Shown in pieces: positions 7,991 through 16,068 of a stretch of 64,000 bases of DNA. How positions within the stretch are numbered: the first letter of the stretch is position 1; each line of letters opens with the position of its first letter. Both the position numbers and the translations under genes were made by a program. A model generated the notes under the pieces. That model was not told the origin of the DNA. It did no database searches and saw only the letters and a program-made list of their open reading frames with translations. Source of the DNA: Nonomuraea sp. SBT364 (GTDB lineage: Bacteria; Actinomycetota; Actinomycetes; Streptosporangiales; Streptosporangiaceae); assembly GCF_001083785.1 (NCBI RefSeq), contig NZ_LAVL01000022.1, positions 1 through 64,000 on the forward strand, given 5' to 3'.

Positions 7991-8925
7991 TGCGGCTCCT
8001 TCTCCTGTGCGGCGTGCAGCTCGACACGCGTCAGGTTGTCCCGGTAGGCGGCGAGGTCGACGTCCCCGGCCAGCGGGGCCGATACGGCCGCCGCGGACAG
8101 GGCGGCGGCGTGGATGAGCGTGCGGGGCCAGTCCCATCCCCGGGTCAGGCCGAGGGCGATGGCGGCCACGGCCGCGTCACCTGCGCCGGTGGGGTTGCCT
8201 TCCGCGGCCGGCGGCACCGCCCGCCATCGCCCGCCGGGCGTGTCGGCGTGGAGGCCGCCGGGCCCGTCGGAGGCGACGACGGCGACCGCTCCCAGCCGGC
8301 GCAGGTGCGCGGAGCCGTCGGCCAGGTCCGGCAGGCCGGTGGCCCTGCCCAGCTCGGCGGCGTTGGGTTTGACGACCTCGGGGCGTGCCGCGACGGCCAG
8401 CTGCAGCACCTGCCCGTCGGCGTCCACGACGACCGGGACACCGTGCCTGCGGGCCTCCGTCGTCAGGACGGCGTAGGCGTCGGCGGGCAGGCCGGGTGGC
8501 AGGCTGCCGGACAGCACCAGGACGGTGGCCGCCGGCAGCCGCGCCGCCACCTGTTCGCGCAGCTCCGCCCAGGCGCGCCCGTCCACCGGCGCGCCGGGTT
8601 CGCTGATCAGCGTGACGGTTCCCGTGCGGGAGTCGACGACGGTCACCGTGCGGCGGGTCTCCGCATCCACCCGGACCAGGTCGTGGGCGATCCCGGCGGT
8701 GTCCAGGTCGGCGCGCAGCACCTCGCCGCACGGCCCGCCCGCCAGGCCGAGCGCGATCACCGGAACGCCTGGGGCACCCAGGCGGCGCAGCACCCGTGCG
8801 ACGTTCAGGCCCTTCCCGCCGGCCCGCGAGGCCACGGCACGCACCCGGTTGACCGAATCGACGCGCAGTTCGTCGACGCGGTAGGTGATGTCGAGCGCGG
8901 GATTGGCCGTAACGGTGACGATCAC
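7981..8925 (-). CDS. 1-phosphofructokinase / tagatose-6-phosphate kinase (PfkB family)
   Basis: The 314-residue product has the FruK/LacC pattern. It opens with VTANPALDITYRVDEL, then the glycine-rich sugar loop SRAGGKGLNVARVL, LVLSGSLPPGLP, the KPNAAELGR segment and the anion hole NPTGAGDAAVA with the catalytic Asp near residue 250. These kinases add a second phosphate to ketose monophosphates, giving the substrate for the adjacent aldolase. GTG 8925 has an AGGAGG ribosome site about 7 bases upstream and is a firm start. Position between the tautomerase-like gene and the aldolase supports a common pathway. Confidence 0.88.
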   Translation of the reverse strand: MIVTVTANPALDITYRVDELRVDSVNRVRAVASRAGGKGLNVARVLRRLGAPGVPVIALGLAGGPCGEVLRADLDTAGIAHDLVRVDAETRRTVTVVDSRTGTVTLISEPGAPVDGRAWAELREQVAARLPAATVLVLSGSLPPGLPADAYAVLTTEARRHGVPVVVDADGQVLQLAVAARPEVVKPNAAELGRATGLPDLADGSAHLRRLGAVAVVASDGPGGLHADTPGGRWRAVPPAAEGNPTGAGDAAVAAIALGLTRGWDWPRTLIHAAALSAAAVSAPLAGDVDLAAYRDNLTRVELHAAQEKEPQCR

Positions 8926-8944
8926 TGCCGTCCTCCTGACCGCG

Positions 8945-9259
8945 TCACGATCCATCTCCGGTGGCGACGACGCCCGGATCGGGCCAGCAGACGAGCACCA
9001 GGTCCGGATCGAGCGCGAGTTCGCGGGTGAGCAGCGAGGCCGCCCCGGTCACCGCCGCACGCATGAGGCCGGGCGGCCGAAGCCGCCCCCGGATCACGGC
9101 CACGGCCCCCGCGTCGTCCGGCGAAGGGCCGGGGGCGCCGGTCCGCTGGACGATCACGGCGCCGCCGGGCAGGCCGAGGGCCTGGGCGACCTCCTCCGCC
9201 AGCCGCGCCGCGAGTTCACGGGACACCGGCGCCGTGGTGGTGAGCTGGACGAACGGCAC
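8945..9259 (-). CDS. Tautomerase-superfamily-like protein with N-terminal proline
   Basis: The 104-residue product begins V-P-F-V-Q-L; after removal of the initiator it would expose Pro1, the catalytic base of 4-oxalocrotonate tautomerase-type enzymes. SRELAARLAEEVAQALGLPGGAVIVQRTG follows the beta-alpha-beta pattern of the family in spacing, and a second similar half appears from about residue 55. GTG 9259 lies two bases after the isomerase stop, with a GGAG site. A tautomerase among sugar kinases and an isomerase might speed ring opening or enolisation of a sugar intermediate. Family assignment rests on the N-terminus only. Confidence 0.55.
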   Translation of the reverse strand: MPFVQLTTTAPVSRELAARLAEEVAQALGLPGGAVIVQRTGAPGPSPDDAGAVAVIRGRLRPPGLMRAAVTGAASLLTRELALDPDLVLVCWPDPGVVATGDGS

Positions 9260-9261
9260 GG

Positions 9262-10167
9262 CTACTCCACCACGACGGAGCGGGACAGGTGCTCGGGCGA
9301 GTCGCAGTCCAGCCCCCGGTGCCTGGCGTACGCGACGGCCAGGCGATGCACGCGTACCAGCTCGGCCTGCGGGTCGGCGGTGGCCACGCGCAGGGTCGCC
9401 CCCGTGGCGTGGACCGCGTCCACGACATCCTCGGGCAGCGGCGACAGGGACCAGACGAGGCTGCGCGGGCCCGCGCACGCGATCGGGCCGTGACGGTACT
9501 CCAGCGTCGCGTAGGACTCCGTCCACAGACGGGCCGCCTCGCGACACTTGAGCGCCGCCTCCTCGGCCAGGCCCCGGGCCCAACCCGAGCCCAGGAACAC
9601 CAGGTGGTCGTAGTCGGCGGGATCGGCCACCAGCGGTTCGGCCAGGGCCGCCCTTGCCTGGCCGGGCAGGCCCCGCAGGTCTTCGCCGATCGAGGCGCGC
9701 AGGAGGGTGAGCGCCGAGGTCGCGTACCGCGTCTGGACGACCGACCGCTCGTCGGCGAAGTCCAGCAGCACCTGGTGGTGGGTGGCCTCGACGATCGGGG
9801 ACGCGGGCGTTCCGGTGATCGCGATCGTGGTGGTGTGCCGCGACAGTTCTCGCGCCAGCCGTACCAGGTCACTGGTGGTGCCCGAGCGCGACAGCAGCAC
9901 CACCGCGTCGTAGCGGTCGGGGTCGTCCAGCTCGGTGGCGATGGCGGCCCTGGCCTTGCCCTGGCCCAGCGCCTGCCGGCGGCGGGCGTAGGCGTCCAGG
10001 ACGTAGTAGGAGGTCCCGCAGCCGACCGCCAGCACGGCGGCGCCGCTGGACGGCAGGGCCCCGCGGAGATCGCCGGCGGAGTCGAGCACCCGCTGCCAGA
10101 TCTCGGGCTGGCTCCGTACCTCACTCTCCGTGCGGTTGGCGAGGCCGTGGTCGGTCGTGGTGGTCAC
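9262..10167 (-). CDS. SIS-domain sugar isomerase/deaminase (AgaS/FrlB/GlmS-like)
   Basis: The 301-residue enzyme contains two SIS modules. The first has AVGCGTSYYVLDAYARRR, LLSRSGTTSDLVRLA and AITGTP phosphosugar-binding loops; the second has LVFLGSGWARGLAEEAALKCREAA and the ESYATLEYRHGP motif. This is the GlmS-isomerase-derived group that includes AgaS (galactosamine-6-phosphate deaminase/isomerase) and FrlB (fructoselysine-6-phosphate deglycase). The family removes an amine from a phosphorylated amino sugar or interconverts aldose and ketose phosphates. ATGA overlap with the upstream kinase gene shows coupling. AgaS-like chemistry fits the downstream kinase and aldolase. Confidence 0.85.
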   Translation of the reverse strand: MTTTTDHGLANRTESEVRSQPEIWQRVLDSAGDLRGALPSSGAAVLAVGCGTSYYVLDAYARRRQALGQGKARAAIATELDDPDRYDAVVLLSRSGTTSDLVRLARELSRHTTTIAITGTPASPIVEATHHQVLLDFADERSVVQTRYATSALTLLRASIGEDLRGLPGQARAALAEPLVADPADYDHLVFLGSGWARGLAEEAALKCREAARLWTESYATLEYRHGPIACAGPRSLVWSLSPLPEDVVDAVHATGATLRVATADPQAELVRVHRLAVAYARHRGLDCDSPEHLSRSVVVE

Positions 10168-11156
10168 TGATGCGTCTCTCTTTCTGATGGGGTAGGACCT
10201 GGCTGCGGGGGGTGGGCGGTGACCGTGAGCGTTCCCGCGAGCGCGCCGGCCTGCTCCGCCGTCGCCTGTGCGGCGGTGCCGCCGATGCCCTGGGTGGACA
10301 GCGCGCCGCAGGCCGAGGCCGTGCGCAGCGCCGCCGGCACGTCGCCGCCGGCCAGCAGGGTGGCGAGCAGGCCCGCGTCGAAGGAGTCACCCGCACCGGT
10401 CGTCTCGATGGGGCTGACGTGGGGGGCGGTGACGGTGAGGACGGTGCCGTCGGGGTGATGGAGGAGCGCGCCGTCCGCTCCGCGCTTGACCACGGCGCAG
10501 GCGCCGCGGGCGGCCAGCGCGGCGGCCGCGGACGCGACGGTGGCCTCGCCGCTGATGCGGAGGGCCTCCGCCTCGTTGGGCAGCAGGTAGTCGACCAGCG
10601 GCAGCAGCTCCGGCAGGCCGTGCGCGAAGGAGCGGGAAGGGTCCCAGTTGGGGTCGACGGACGTGGTCGCGCCCCGCCGCCGGGCCTCGCCGAACAGCGC
10701 GGGCAGGCCCTCCCACAGGTCGTACTGGAGGAAGTAGGAGCTGACATGGACGTGCCTGGCCGCCGACAGCGCCGCCTCGGGCACGTCGGCGGCGGACAGG
10801 CGGCCGATCTCACCGGGGAAGGTGAGGATCGACCGGTCGCCCCGCGCGCCGAGCACGATGCTCATGCCGGTGCGCCGTCCCGGCCTGCGCACGCAGTACG
10901 TGGTGTCCACGCCGCGATCGCGCAGGTTCTCCAGCACGAAGGCGCCCAGCCAGTCGTCGCCCACGACGCCCGCCATGGCGACGCGCGCGCCGAGACGCGC
11001 CGCGCCGCAGGCGGTGATCGCCCCCGAGCTGCCGAGCACGATGTCGGCGTCCTCCACAATGTCCTCGACCTGTCCGAAGGACGGACGCACATCACCGCAC
11101 TCGACGATGACGTCCGCGTTCAGCTCGCCCAAGACGAGGAGATCGATGTCAGCCAT
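10164..11156 (-). CDS. PfkB-family sugar kinase
   Basis: The 330-residue ribokinase-fold enzyme starts MADIDLLVLGELNADVIV. It has the substrate loop LGSSGAITACGAARLG, the phosphate donor region LPNEAEAL and the anion hole ETTGAGDSFDAGLLA with the catalytic Asp near residue 264. It heads the leftward operon and probably phosphorylates the incoming monosaccharide, since no PTS is present and uptake is by an ABC importer. Its ATG shares two bases with the ATG of the divergent Rossmann gene (CATG at 11154-11157). The GAGGTGG ribosome site therefore lies inside the opposite gene. Confidence 0.85.
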   Translation of the reverse strand: MADIDLLVLGELNADVIVECGDVRPSFGQVEDIVEDADIVLGSSGAITACGAARLGARVAMAGVVGDDWLGAFVLENLRDRGVDTTYCVRRPGRRTGMSIVLGARGDRSILTFPGEIGRLSAADVPEAALSAARHVHVSSYFLQYDLWEGLPALFGEARRRGATTSVDPNWDPSRSFAHGLPELLPLVDYLLPNEAEALRISGEATVASAAAALAARGACAVVKRGADGALLHHPDGTVLTVTAPHVSPIETTGAGDSFDAGLLATLLAGGDVPAALRTASACGALSTQGIGGTAAQATAEQAGALAGTLTVTAHPPQPGPTPSERETHQ

Positions 11157-11709
11157 GCCACCTCACGTTCTGGTCATCGGGGGTACAGGCATCCTCGCGC
11201 CCGCCGTCGGAACCCTGGCGAAGCGCGGGGCGGTCGTGTCCGTCGTGTCCCGCTCGGCCGCCCGGGTGGCGGCTCTGCGGGACGACGTGGCCTCGGCCGG
11301 CGGCACGCGGGTCAACGGCGTGATCGCCGACGTCACGCAGCCGCGCGCGCTGGCCGCCGCCCTCGACGGGGCGGCGGAGGTGTTCGGCCCGATCGGCCTC
11401 GCGCTGGCCTACCAGCCGTCCGCGCCCGCCGGGTCGTGGGACGCCCTCGTCCCGCGGGTCACCGAGCTGCTGGTGACGGTCCTGGTCAGCGCCTACGCCG
11501 CCGAGGACGCTCCCCCGCACCCGCTGCGCGACGGCCGTCACGGCCGGCTGCTCGTGCGGCACCTGCTGCTCGGCTGGCACCGCGACGACTGCGGTGTGCG
11601 CTGGCACACCCCCGGGGAGGTGTCCGTCGCGGCTGTCGGCGTGGCCGACCGCCGTGCCAGCGCGGTGCTGGGTGCGGTACGCCCCTGGGCCGAGCGCCCG
11701 GGGGCCTGA
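11155..11709 (+). CDS. Rossmann-fold NAD(P)-binding protein (SDR-like)
   Basis: The 184-residue product opens with a dinucleotide fold: VLVIGGTGILAPAVGTLAKRG, then an SVVSRSAARVAAL second strand and helix suggesting NADP preference. No SDR Tyr-x-x-x-Lys catalytic pair is evident, so it may be a short reductase-like or regulatory member. It is expressed divergently from the PfkB gene with overlapping start codons; its own possible ribosome site (GAGGAG, 11136-11141) lies 13 bases upstream inside that gene. It could supply the dehydrogenase step missing from the sugar-acid branch, but this is speculative. Confidence 0.65.
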   Translation: MPPHVLVIGGTGILAPAVGTLAKRGAVVSVVSRSAARVAALRDDVASAGGTRVNGVIADVTQPRALAAALDGAAEVFGPIGLALAYQPSAPAGSWDALVPRVTELLVTVLVSAYAAEDAPPHPLRDGRHGRLLVRHLLLGWHRDDCGVRWHTPGEVSVAAVGVADRRASAVLGAVRPWAERPGA

Positions 11710-11760
11710 GACCGCGCGCGCCTTCCGCATGCTTATCCCCTCACCCGAATCCAGCAGATT

Positions 11761-11883
11761 CTTTCAAAACGCTCAAATCTTTCAGATCGAAACGGTACGA
11801 AGGGGACGTGAAGCTGTCAAGCGCCATTGCTCTCAATAGAACAGCCAAGAGCGTCACGATCGATGAAAGGTATTGACGCTTTC
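11761..11883 (+). promoter_or_regulatory. Candidate DeoR-family operator sites upstream of the importer operon
   Basis: The 228-base gap before the binding-protein gene is AT-richer than its surroundings. It contains CTTTCA at 11761-11766 and again at 11779-11784 (18 bases apart), GAAAG at 11865-11869 and CTTTC at 11879-11883; the last two form an inverted pair around TTGACG. Repeated CTTTC/GAAAG half-sites are typical of DeoR/AgaR-type repressors, and a DeoR gene lies in this operon (16068-16835). Confidence 0.5.
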
Positions 11884-11901
11884 TGGAGGAAGTTGATAGG
11901 A
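11873..11901 (+). promoter_or_regulatory. Candidate sigma-70-type promoter of the importer operon
   Basis: TTGACG at 11873-11878 is followed after 17 bases by ATAGGA at 11896-11901, a reasonable actinobacterial -35/-10 pair. A CTTTC half-site lies within the spacer, so a bound DeoR-type repressor would block polymerase. The start codon is 37 bases beyond the -10, with GAGGAGG in between. Confidence 0.45.
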
Positions 11902-11937
11902 CGGGCCCTACCTGGTTGTGCAGCCGAGGAGGCCCCC

Positions 11938-13230
11938 ATGCAACTCAACCGTCGCCAGTTCCTGCGAACCGCCATCGGTACGGCCGCGGCGAGCTCCCTT
12001 GCCGCCTGCGGAGGATCACCGTCGACGGGAGGAGCCTCCGCCGACACCCTGACCTTCTCCGTCTGGGGCTCCGACGCCGAGCTCGGCTCCTTCAACGCCG
12101 TCGCCAGGGCGTTCGAGAAGCAGAACGCCGGCATCACCGTCAAGGTGGAGCAACTGCCCTACCAGCAGATGCGCTCCACCCTGGACGCCCGCCTCCAGTC
12201 CGGCCAGGGCCCCGACCTGTTCAGGGTGACCTACAACGACATCGGCATCTACAGCTCCCAGGGCGTGCTGCAAGACCTCAGCTCCGCGATCGGCAGCCAG
12301 AGCTCCGCCTTCGACGACGCCCTCTGGGCGGGCGTCCAGTTCGAGGGCAAGCCGTACGGCGTCCCGCACCACACCGACACCACCGCCGTGCTCTACAACA
12401 AGGAGCACTTCGCCAAGGCCGGCATCAAGGAGGTGCCCGCCACCCTTGAGGAGGCGTGGACCTGGGAGCAGTTCCTGGAGGTCGCCGAGAAGCTCAAGGC
12501 CGCCAACCCCGGCGGCGCGGCGTTCGGCGTCAACTGGCAGCAGTTCGGCGCGTTCCGCTGGTTCAACTGGCTCTGGCAGGCGGGGGGCACGGCGCTGGGC
12601 GCGGACGGCAAGACACCGGCCCTGGACTCCCCGCAGGCGCGAGAGGCGCTGGCCCTCACCAAGTCGTTCTACGACAAGGGTCTGATGCCCAAGAACATGC
12701 TGGTGAAGACCAACAACAGCCCTGACCTGGTCTTCCCCTCCGGGAAGATCTCGATGGCGTTCGTCGGCGACTTCCTGCTGCCCGACCTGTCCACCAGGGT
12801 CACCGACTTCGAGTTCGGCGCCACGTTCCTGCCGCGTGGCGCCGGCGGGGCCGCGACCGACCTCGGCGGCAACGCGGTGGCGGTCACGACGCAGAGCAAG
12901 AACCCCGACGCGGCCGCCGCCTTCGCGGTCTTCCTCGCCTCGGCCGACAACATGAAGCAGTTCTGCGAGAAGACCACCGTGCTGCCCGCCCGCAAGGACC
13001 TCGCCGACCGGCACCTGGACTACGCCGTTCGGCCCGACCTGATGCCGGTCTTCCAGCAGCAGGCCACCACGATGCCGCCCGACCTGGTGAAGCTCGTCAC
13101 ACTGCCCGGCTTCGCGGGGGTCAACGACGCCCTCGTCCAGCATCTGGAGGCCTACTTCGCCGGAGGCCAGTCCCCCGACGACACCATCGCGGGGCTGACG
13201 ACGGCGCTCAAGAAGGCCGTCGCGGCCTAG
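11938..13230 (+). CDS. Sugar ABC transporter substrate-binding lipoprotein
   Basis: The 430-residue protein has a signal peptide with both a twin-arginine-like start (NRRQFLRTA) and a lipobox (SLAAC, Cys near residue 23). The mature part is a family 1 extracellular sugar-binding protein: LTFSVWGSDAELGSFNAVARAFEKQN, QGPDLFRVTYNDIG, then the PYGVPHHTDTTAVLYNK hinge. ATG 11938 has GAGGAGG upstream. It captures the sugar and delivers it to the two permeases encoded next. No ATP-binding gene is in the operon, so a shared MsiK-type ATPase elsewhere is expected. Confidence 0.92.
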   Translation: MQLNRRQFLRTAIGTAAASSLAACGGSPSTGGASADTLTFSVWGSDAELGSFNAVARAFEKQNAGITVKVEQLPYQQMRSTLDARLQSGQGPDLFRVTYNDIGIYSSQGVLQDLSSAIGSQSSAFDDALWAGVQFEGKPYGVPHHTDTTAVLYNKEHFAKAGIKEVPATLEEAWTWEQFLEVAEKLKAANPGGAAFGVNWQQFGAFRWFNWLWQAGGTALGADGKTPALDSPQAREALALTKSFYDKGLMPKNMLVKTNNSPDLVFPSGKISMAFVGDFLLPDLSTRVTDFEFGATFLPRGAGGAATDLGGNAVAVTTQSKNPDAAAAFAVFLASADNMKQFCEKTTVLPARKDLADRHLDYAVRPDLMPVFQQQATTMPPDLVKLVTLPGFAGVNDALVQHLEAYFAGGQSPDDTIAGLTTALKKAVAA

Positions 13231-13254
13231 CCGCGGAAGGGAGAACACGGGCAG

Positions 13255-14208
13255 ATGGCATCAGCGACCAGCTCCGCGAGCAAGGCTCCGCCGGGACCAC
13301 CCCCCAAGAGCGCGCGATCGTGGGCAGCCGCGCTGCGCACGCGCAGAGGACGTGAAGCGGCGGCGGGCCTCATGTTCGCCGCTCCCGCCGTCGCGGTGTT
13401 CGCGGTCTTCATGTTCTGGCCGCTGATCAAGGTCGTGTGGATCAGCTTCCAGAAGACCAGCGGCTTCGGCATCGCCCGATGGATCGGGGCGCAGAACTAC
13501 CAGGACATCATGGCCGACCCGATCTTCTGGACGGCCCTGGCCAACACGGCCCTCTACACGTTGCTGTCCGTGCCGCTGTGCCTGTTCGCCGGGCTGGCGG
13601 CGGCGCTGCTGCTCAACAAGAAGATGCCGGCACGCGGGCTGATCCGGGCGATCTTCTACATGCCCGCCGTCATCTCCGGCGTCAGCAGCGCGCTGATCGC
13701 CGCGTGGATGTTCAACGAGGACCTCGGCATCGTCAACAGGATCCTCGGCCTGCTGGGTCTCGACGGCGTCGCGTGGCAGTCGGAGGGGCTGCCGGCGATG
13801 CTCTCCCTGGTCGCCGTCAGCCTGTGGATCGGGCTCGGCTTCAACATGGTCGTCTACCTGGCGGCGCTGCAGGGCATCCCGCGCCAGGTGTACGAGGCGG
13901 CCCGCTGCGACGGCGCCTCCTGGTGGCAGACGCTGCGCTCCATCACGATCCCCTCGCTGGCCCCCACCACCTTCTTCCTGGTCGTGATCGGGATCATCAA
14001 CAGCTTCCAGGTCTTCGACATCGTCTACGTCATGACCGGCGGCGGACCGGGCAACTCCACGACGATGCTCGTGACCTACGCCTACTCCACCGGTTTCGAG
14101 CAGCGCCAGCAGGGCTACGCCTCGGCGATCGGCGTGCTGCTCTACCTGATCGTTCTGGTGCTGACGGTGGTCCAGTGGCGGATCGGCCGTCGCAGGGACA
14201 CCGCATGA
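13255..14208 (+). CDS. Sugar ABC transporter permease, MalF/UgpA type
   Basis: The 317-residue membrane protein has a hydrophilic N-terminus and six membrane helices. The EAA loop for ATPase contact appears as YEAARCDGASWWQTLRSITIPSLAPT near residues 213-240. It is the first inner-membrane subunit of the CUT1-type importer, 24 bases after the binding-protein gene. Its TGA overlaps the ATG at 14205 and lies just before the more likely start of the second permease, so all three are co-translated. Confidence 0.92.
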   Translation: MASATSSASKAPPGPPPKSARSWAAALRTRRGREAAAGLMFAAPAVAVFAVFMFWPLIKVVWISFQKTSGFGIARWIGAQNYQDIMADPIFWTALANTALYTLLSVPLCLFAGLAAALLLNKKMPARGLIRAIFYMPAVISGVSSALIAAWMFNEDLGIVNRILGLLGLDGVAWQSEGLPAMLSLVAVSLWIGLGFNMVVYLAALQGIPRQVYEAARCDGASWWQTLRSITIPSLAPTTFFLVVIGIINSFQVFDIVYVMTGGGPGNSTTMLVTYAYSTGFEQRQQGYASAIGVLLYLIVLVLTVVQWRIGRRRDTA

Positions 14209-14222
14209 GGAGGGGGGCGGCG

Positions 14223-15056
14223 ATGACGGCCGCGAACATCCACGAGCGGCGTGCCGTACGGCTGCGCCTGGCCTTCGCGGCGGCCGGAGCGGTGGCCGTG
14301 CTGTTCCCGATCTACTGGATGATCGTGACGGCGCTCTCCACCCCCGCCGAGTTGCGCGGCTCGCGGTTCAGCCTGTGGCCCGCCGCCGCGAACTGGGAGA
14401 ACTTCATCGGCCCGTGGAGCAAGTTCCCCTACCCGACGTGGATCCTCAACTCCGCGGTCATCGCGGTGAGCGCCGTCGCGCTGACCGTCGTCATCAACCT
14501 GATGGCGGGCTACGCCTTCGCCAAGCTCCGCTTCCCCGGCAGGGACGTGCTGTTCCTCCTGGTCCTGAGCACGCTGATGGTGCCCGTCCAGGTCGTCATG
14601 GTGCCGCAGTTCCACCTCGTGGTGGACTTCGGGCTGCTCGGCTCGAACTGGGGCGTCGTCCTGCCCCGGCTGGCCGAGGCGTTCGGCCTGTTCATGGCGC
14701 GCCAGTTCATGATGGCGGTCCCCGACGAGCTGCTGGAGGCAGCCCAGGTCGACGGCTCGGGACAGTGGCGGACGTTCTTCAAGGTGGTGCTGCCGCTGTG
14801 CAAGCCGCTGATCGCCGTCCTGGTGATCTTCACGTTCATGTGGCGGTGGAACGAGTTCGCCTGGCCGCTGATCGTGCTGAAGGACCCCGAGAGCTACACG
14901 CTCCAGGTAGGGCTGCTGTTCCTGAAGAACCAGTACGGCCAGGACTACGGGGCGCTCATGGCGATGTCGCTCGTGTCGATGATCCCCATGCTGATCGTCT
15001 TCGCGCTCTTCCAGCGGCACTTCGTCGAGGGCATGGCCCGCTCGGGCATCAAGTGA
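14223..15056 (+). CDS. Sugar ABC transporter permease, MalG/UgpE type
   Basis: The 277-residue protein has six membrane helices and the EAA motif LLEAAQVDGSGQWRTFFKVVLPL near residues 168-190. It is the second channel subunit of the importer. ATG 14223 is chosen for its AGGAGGGG site at 14208-14215; ATG 14205, overlapping the previous stop, would add six residues. Usual length for the family is about 275 residues, matching this start. Confidence 0.92.
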   Translation: MTAANIHERRAVRLRLAFAAAGAVAVLFPIYWMIVTALSTPAELRGSRFSLWPAAANWENFIGPWSKFPYPTWILNSAVIAVSAVALTVVINLMAGYAFAKLRFPGRDVLFLLVLSTLMVPVQVVMVPQFHLVVDFGLLGSNWGVVLPRLAEAFGLFMARQFMMAVPDELLEAAQVDGSGQWRTFFKVVLPLCKPLIAVLVIFTFMWRWNEFAWPLIVLKDPESYTLQVGLLFLKNQYGQDYGALMAMSLVSMIPMLIVFALFQRHFVEGMARSGIK

Positions 15057-15066
15057 TGGGAAACAG

Positions 15067-16068
15067 ATGATCAACGTCTGCGTGACACTCGACTTCGACG
15101 ACGCCTGGCTGGCCGACGTGGCAGCCGTCTCCCCCGAGGTGCGCGTACGCAAACACCTGGCCACCGCCGCCGAGCAGATCCCGGCGGACGTGCTGGCGGA
15201 CGCCGACGTCCTCTACACCAACTCGGCCTTCCCCGCGCGCGGCCAGGCGCCGCGCCTGGGCTGGGTCCAGCTCGACACCTCCGGGTGCGACCACGTCACC
15301 GGCACGGACCTGTGGGAGGCGGGGACGCCGATCACCACGATCGGCGGCGTGTCGCCCAAGCCGCTGGCCGAGTACGTGCTGATGATGATCCTCGCGCGGG
15401 CCCACCACCTGCCCCAGATCATCGACCTGCAGCGCGGCGCGAACTGGCCCGATCTGGACCACCGGTGGAACCAGCTCATGCCGCGCATGCTGCCCGGCTC
15501 CACGGTGGGCATCATCGGCTACGGCCGCATCGGCAGGGAGATCGGCAGGCTCGCGCACGCCTTCGGGATGAACGTGCTCGGCATGCGCAGCGGTTCGGCC
15601 CGCGACGGCCTGCGCTTCGGCGAGCCGTCCGAGGAGGCCGCGGACCCCGCCGAGGTGGTCGGCCCGGAGGGTCTGGCCGGCCTGCTGGCCCGCTCCGACT
15701 ACGTGGTGCTCACCGTGCCGCACACCGAGCGGACCCACCACCTGATCGACGAAGCCGCCTTCGCGGCGATGCGCCCGGGCACCACTCTGATCAACGCGGC
15801 CCGCGGTGGAGTGGTGGACGAGACGGCGCTGCTGGCCGCGCTGCGGTCGGGCAGGGTCGGCTTCGCCGCGCTCGACGTCTTCGCCGCGGAGCCCCTTCCC
15901 GCCACCAGTCCTTTCTGGCGCGAAAGCAATGTACTGATCACTCCGCACGTGGCAGGATTCGCGCCCGGCTATCGCGATCAAGTACGTGCTCTTTTCACCG
16001 AGAACCTGCGCAGATTCGTCGATGGCCGCCCCCTGTTGAATCTGGTGGACAGAAAGGCCGGCTACTGA
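15067..16068 (+). CDS. D-isomer-specific 2-hydroxyacid dehydrogenase
   Basis: The 333-residue enzyme has the NAD-binding loop VGIIGYGRIGREIGRLAHAFG near residues 148-170. It also carries the catalytic Arg in AARGGVVDE, the Glu in DVFAAEPLP and the active-site His in ITPHVAG. The family reduces 2-oxoacids such as glyoxylate or hydroxypyruvate to D-hydroxyacids. Within a sugar-acid operon it may handle a C2 or C3 fragment released by the hydrolase, or oxidise a sugar acid. Its stop overlaps the DeoR start (TGATG). Confidence 0.88.
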   Translation: MINVCVTLDFDDAWLADVAAVSPEVRVRKHLATAAEQIPADVLADADVLYTNSAFPARGQAPRLGWVQLDTSGCDHVTGTDLWEAGTPITTIGGVSPKPLAEYVLMMILARAHHLPQIIDLQRGANWPDLDHRWNQLMPRMLPGSTVGIIGYGRIGREIGRLAHAFGMNVLGMRSGSARDGLRFGEPSEEAADPAEVVGPEGLAGLLARSDYVVLTVPHTERTHHLIDEAAFAAMRPGTTLINAARGGVVDETALLAALRSGRVGFAALDVFAAEPLPATSPFWRESNVLITPHVAGFAPGYRDQVRALFTENLRRFVDGRPLLNLVDRKAGY

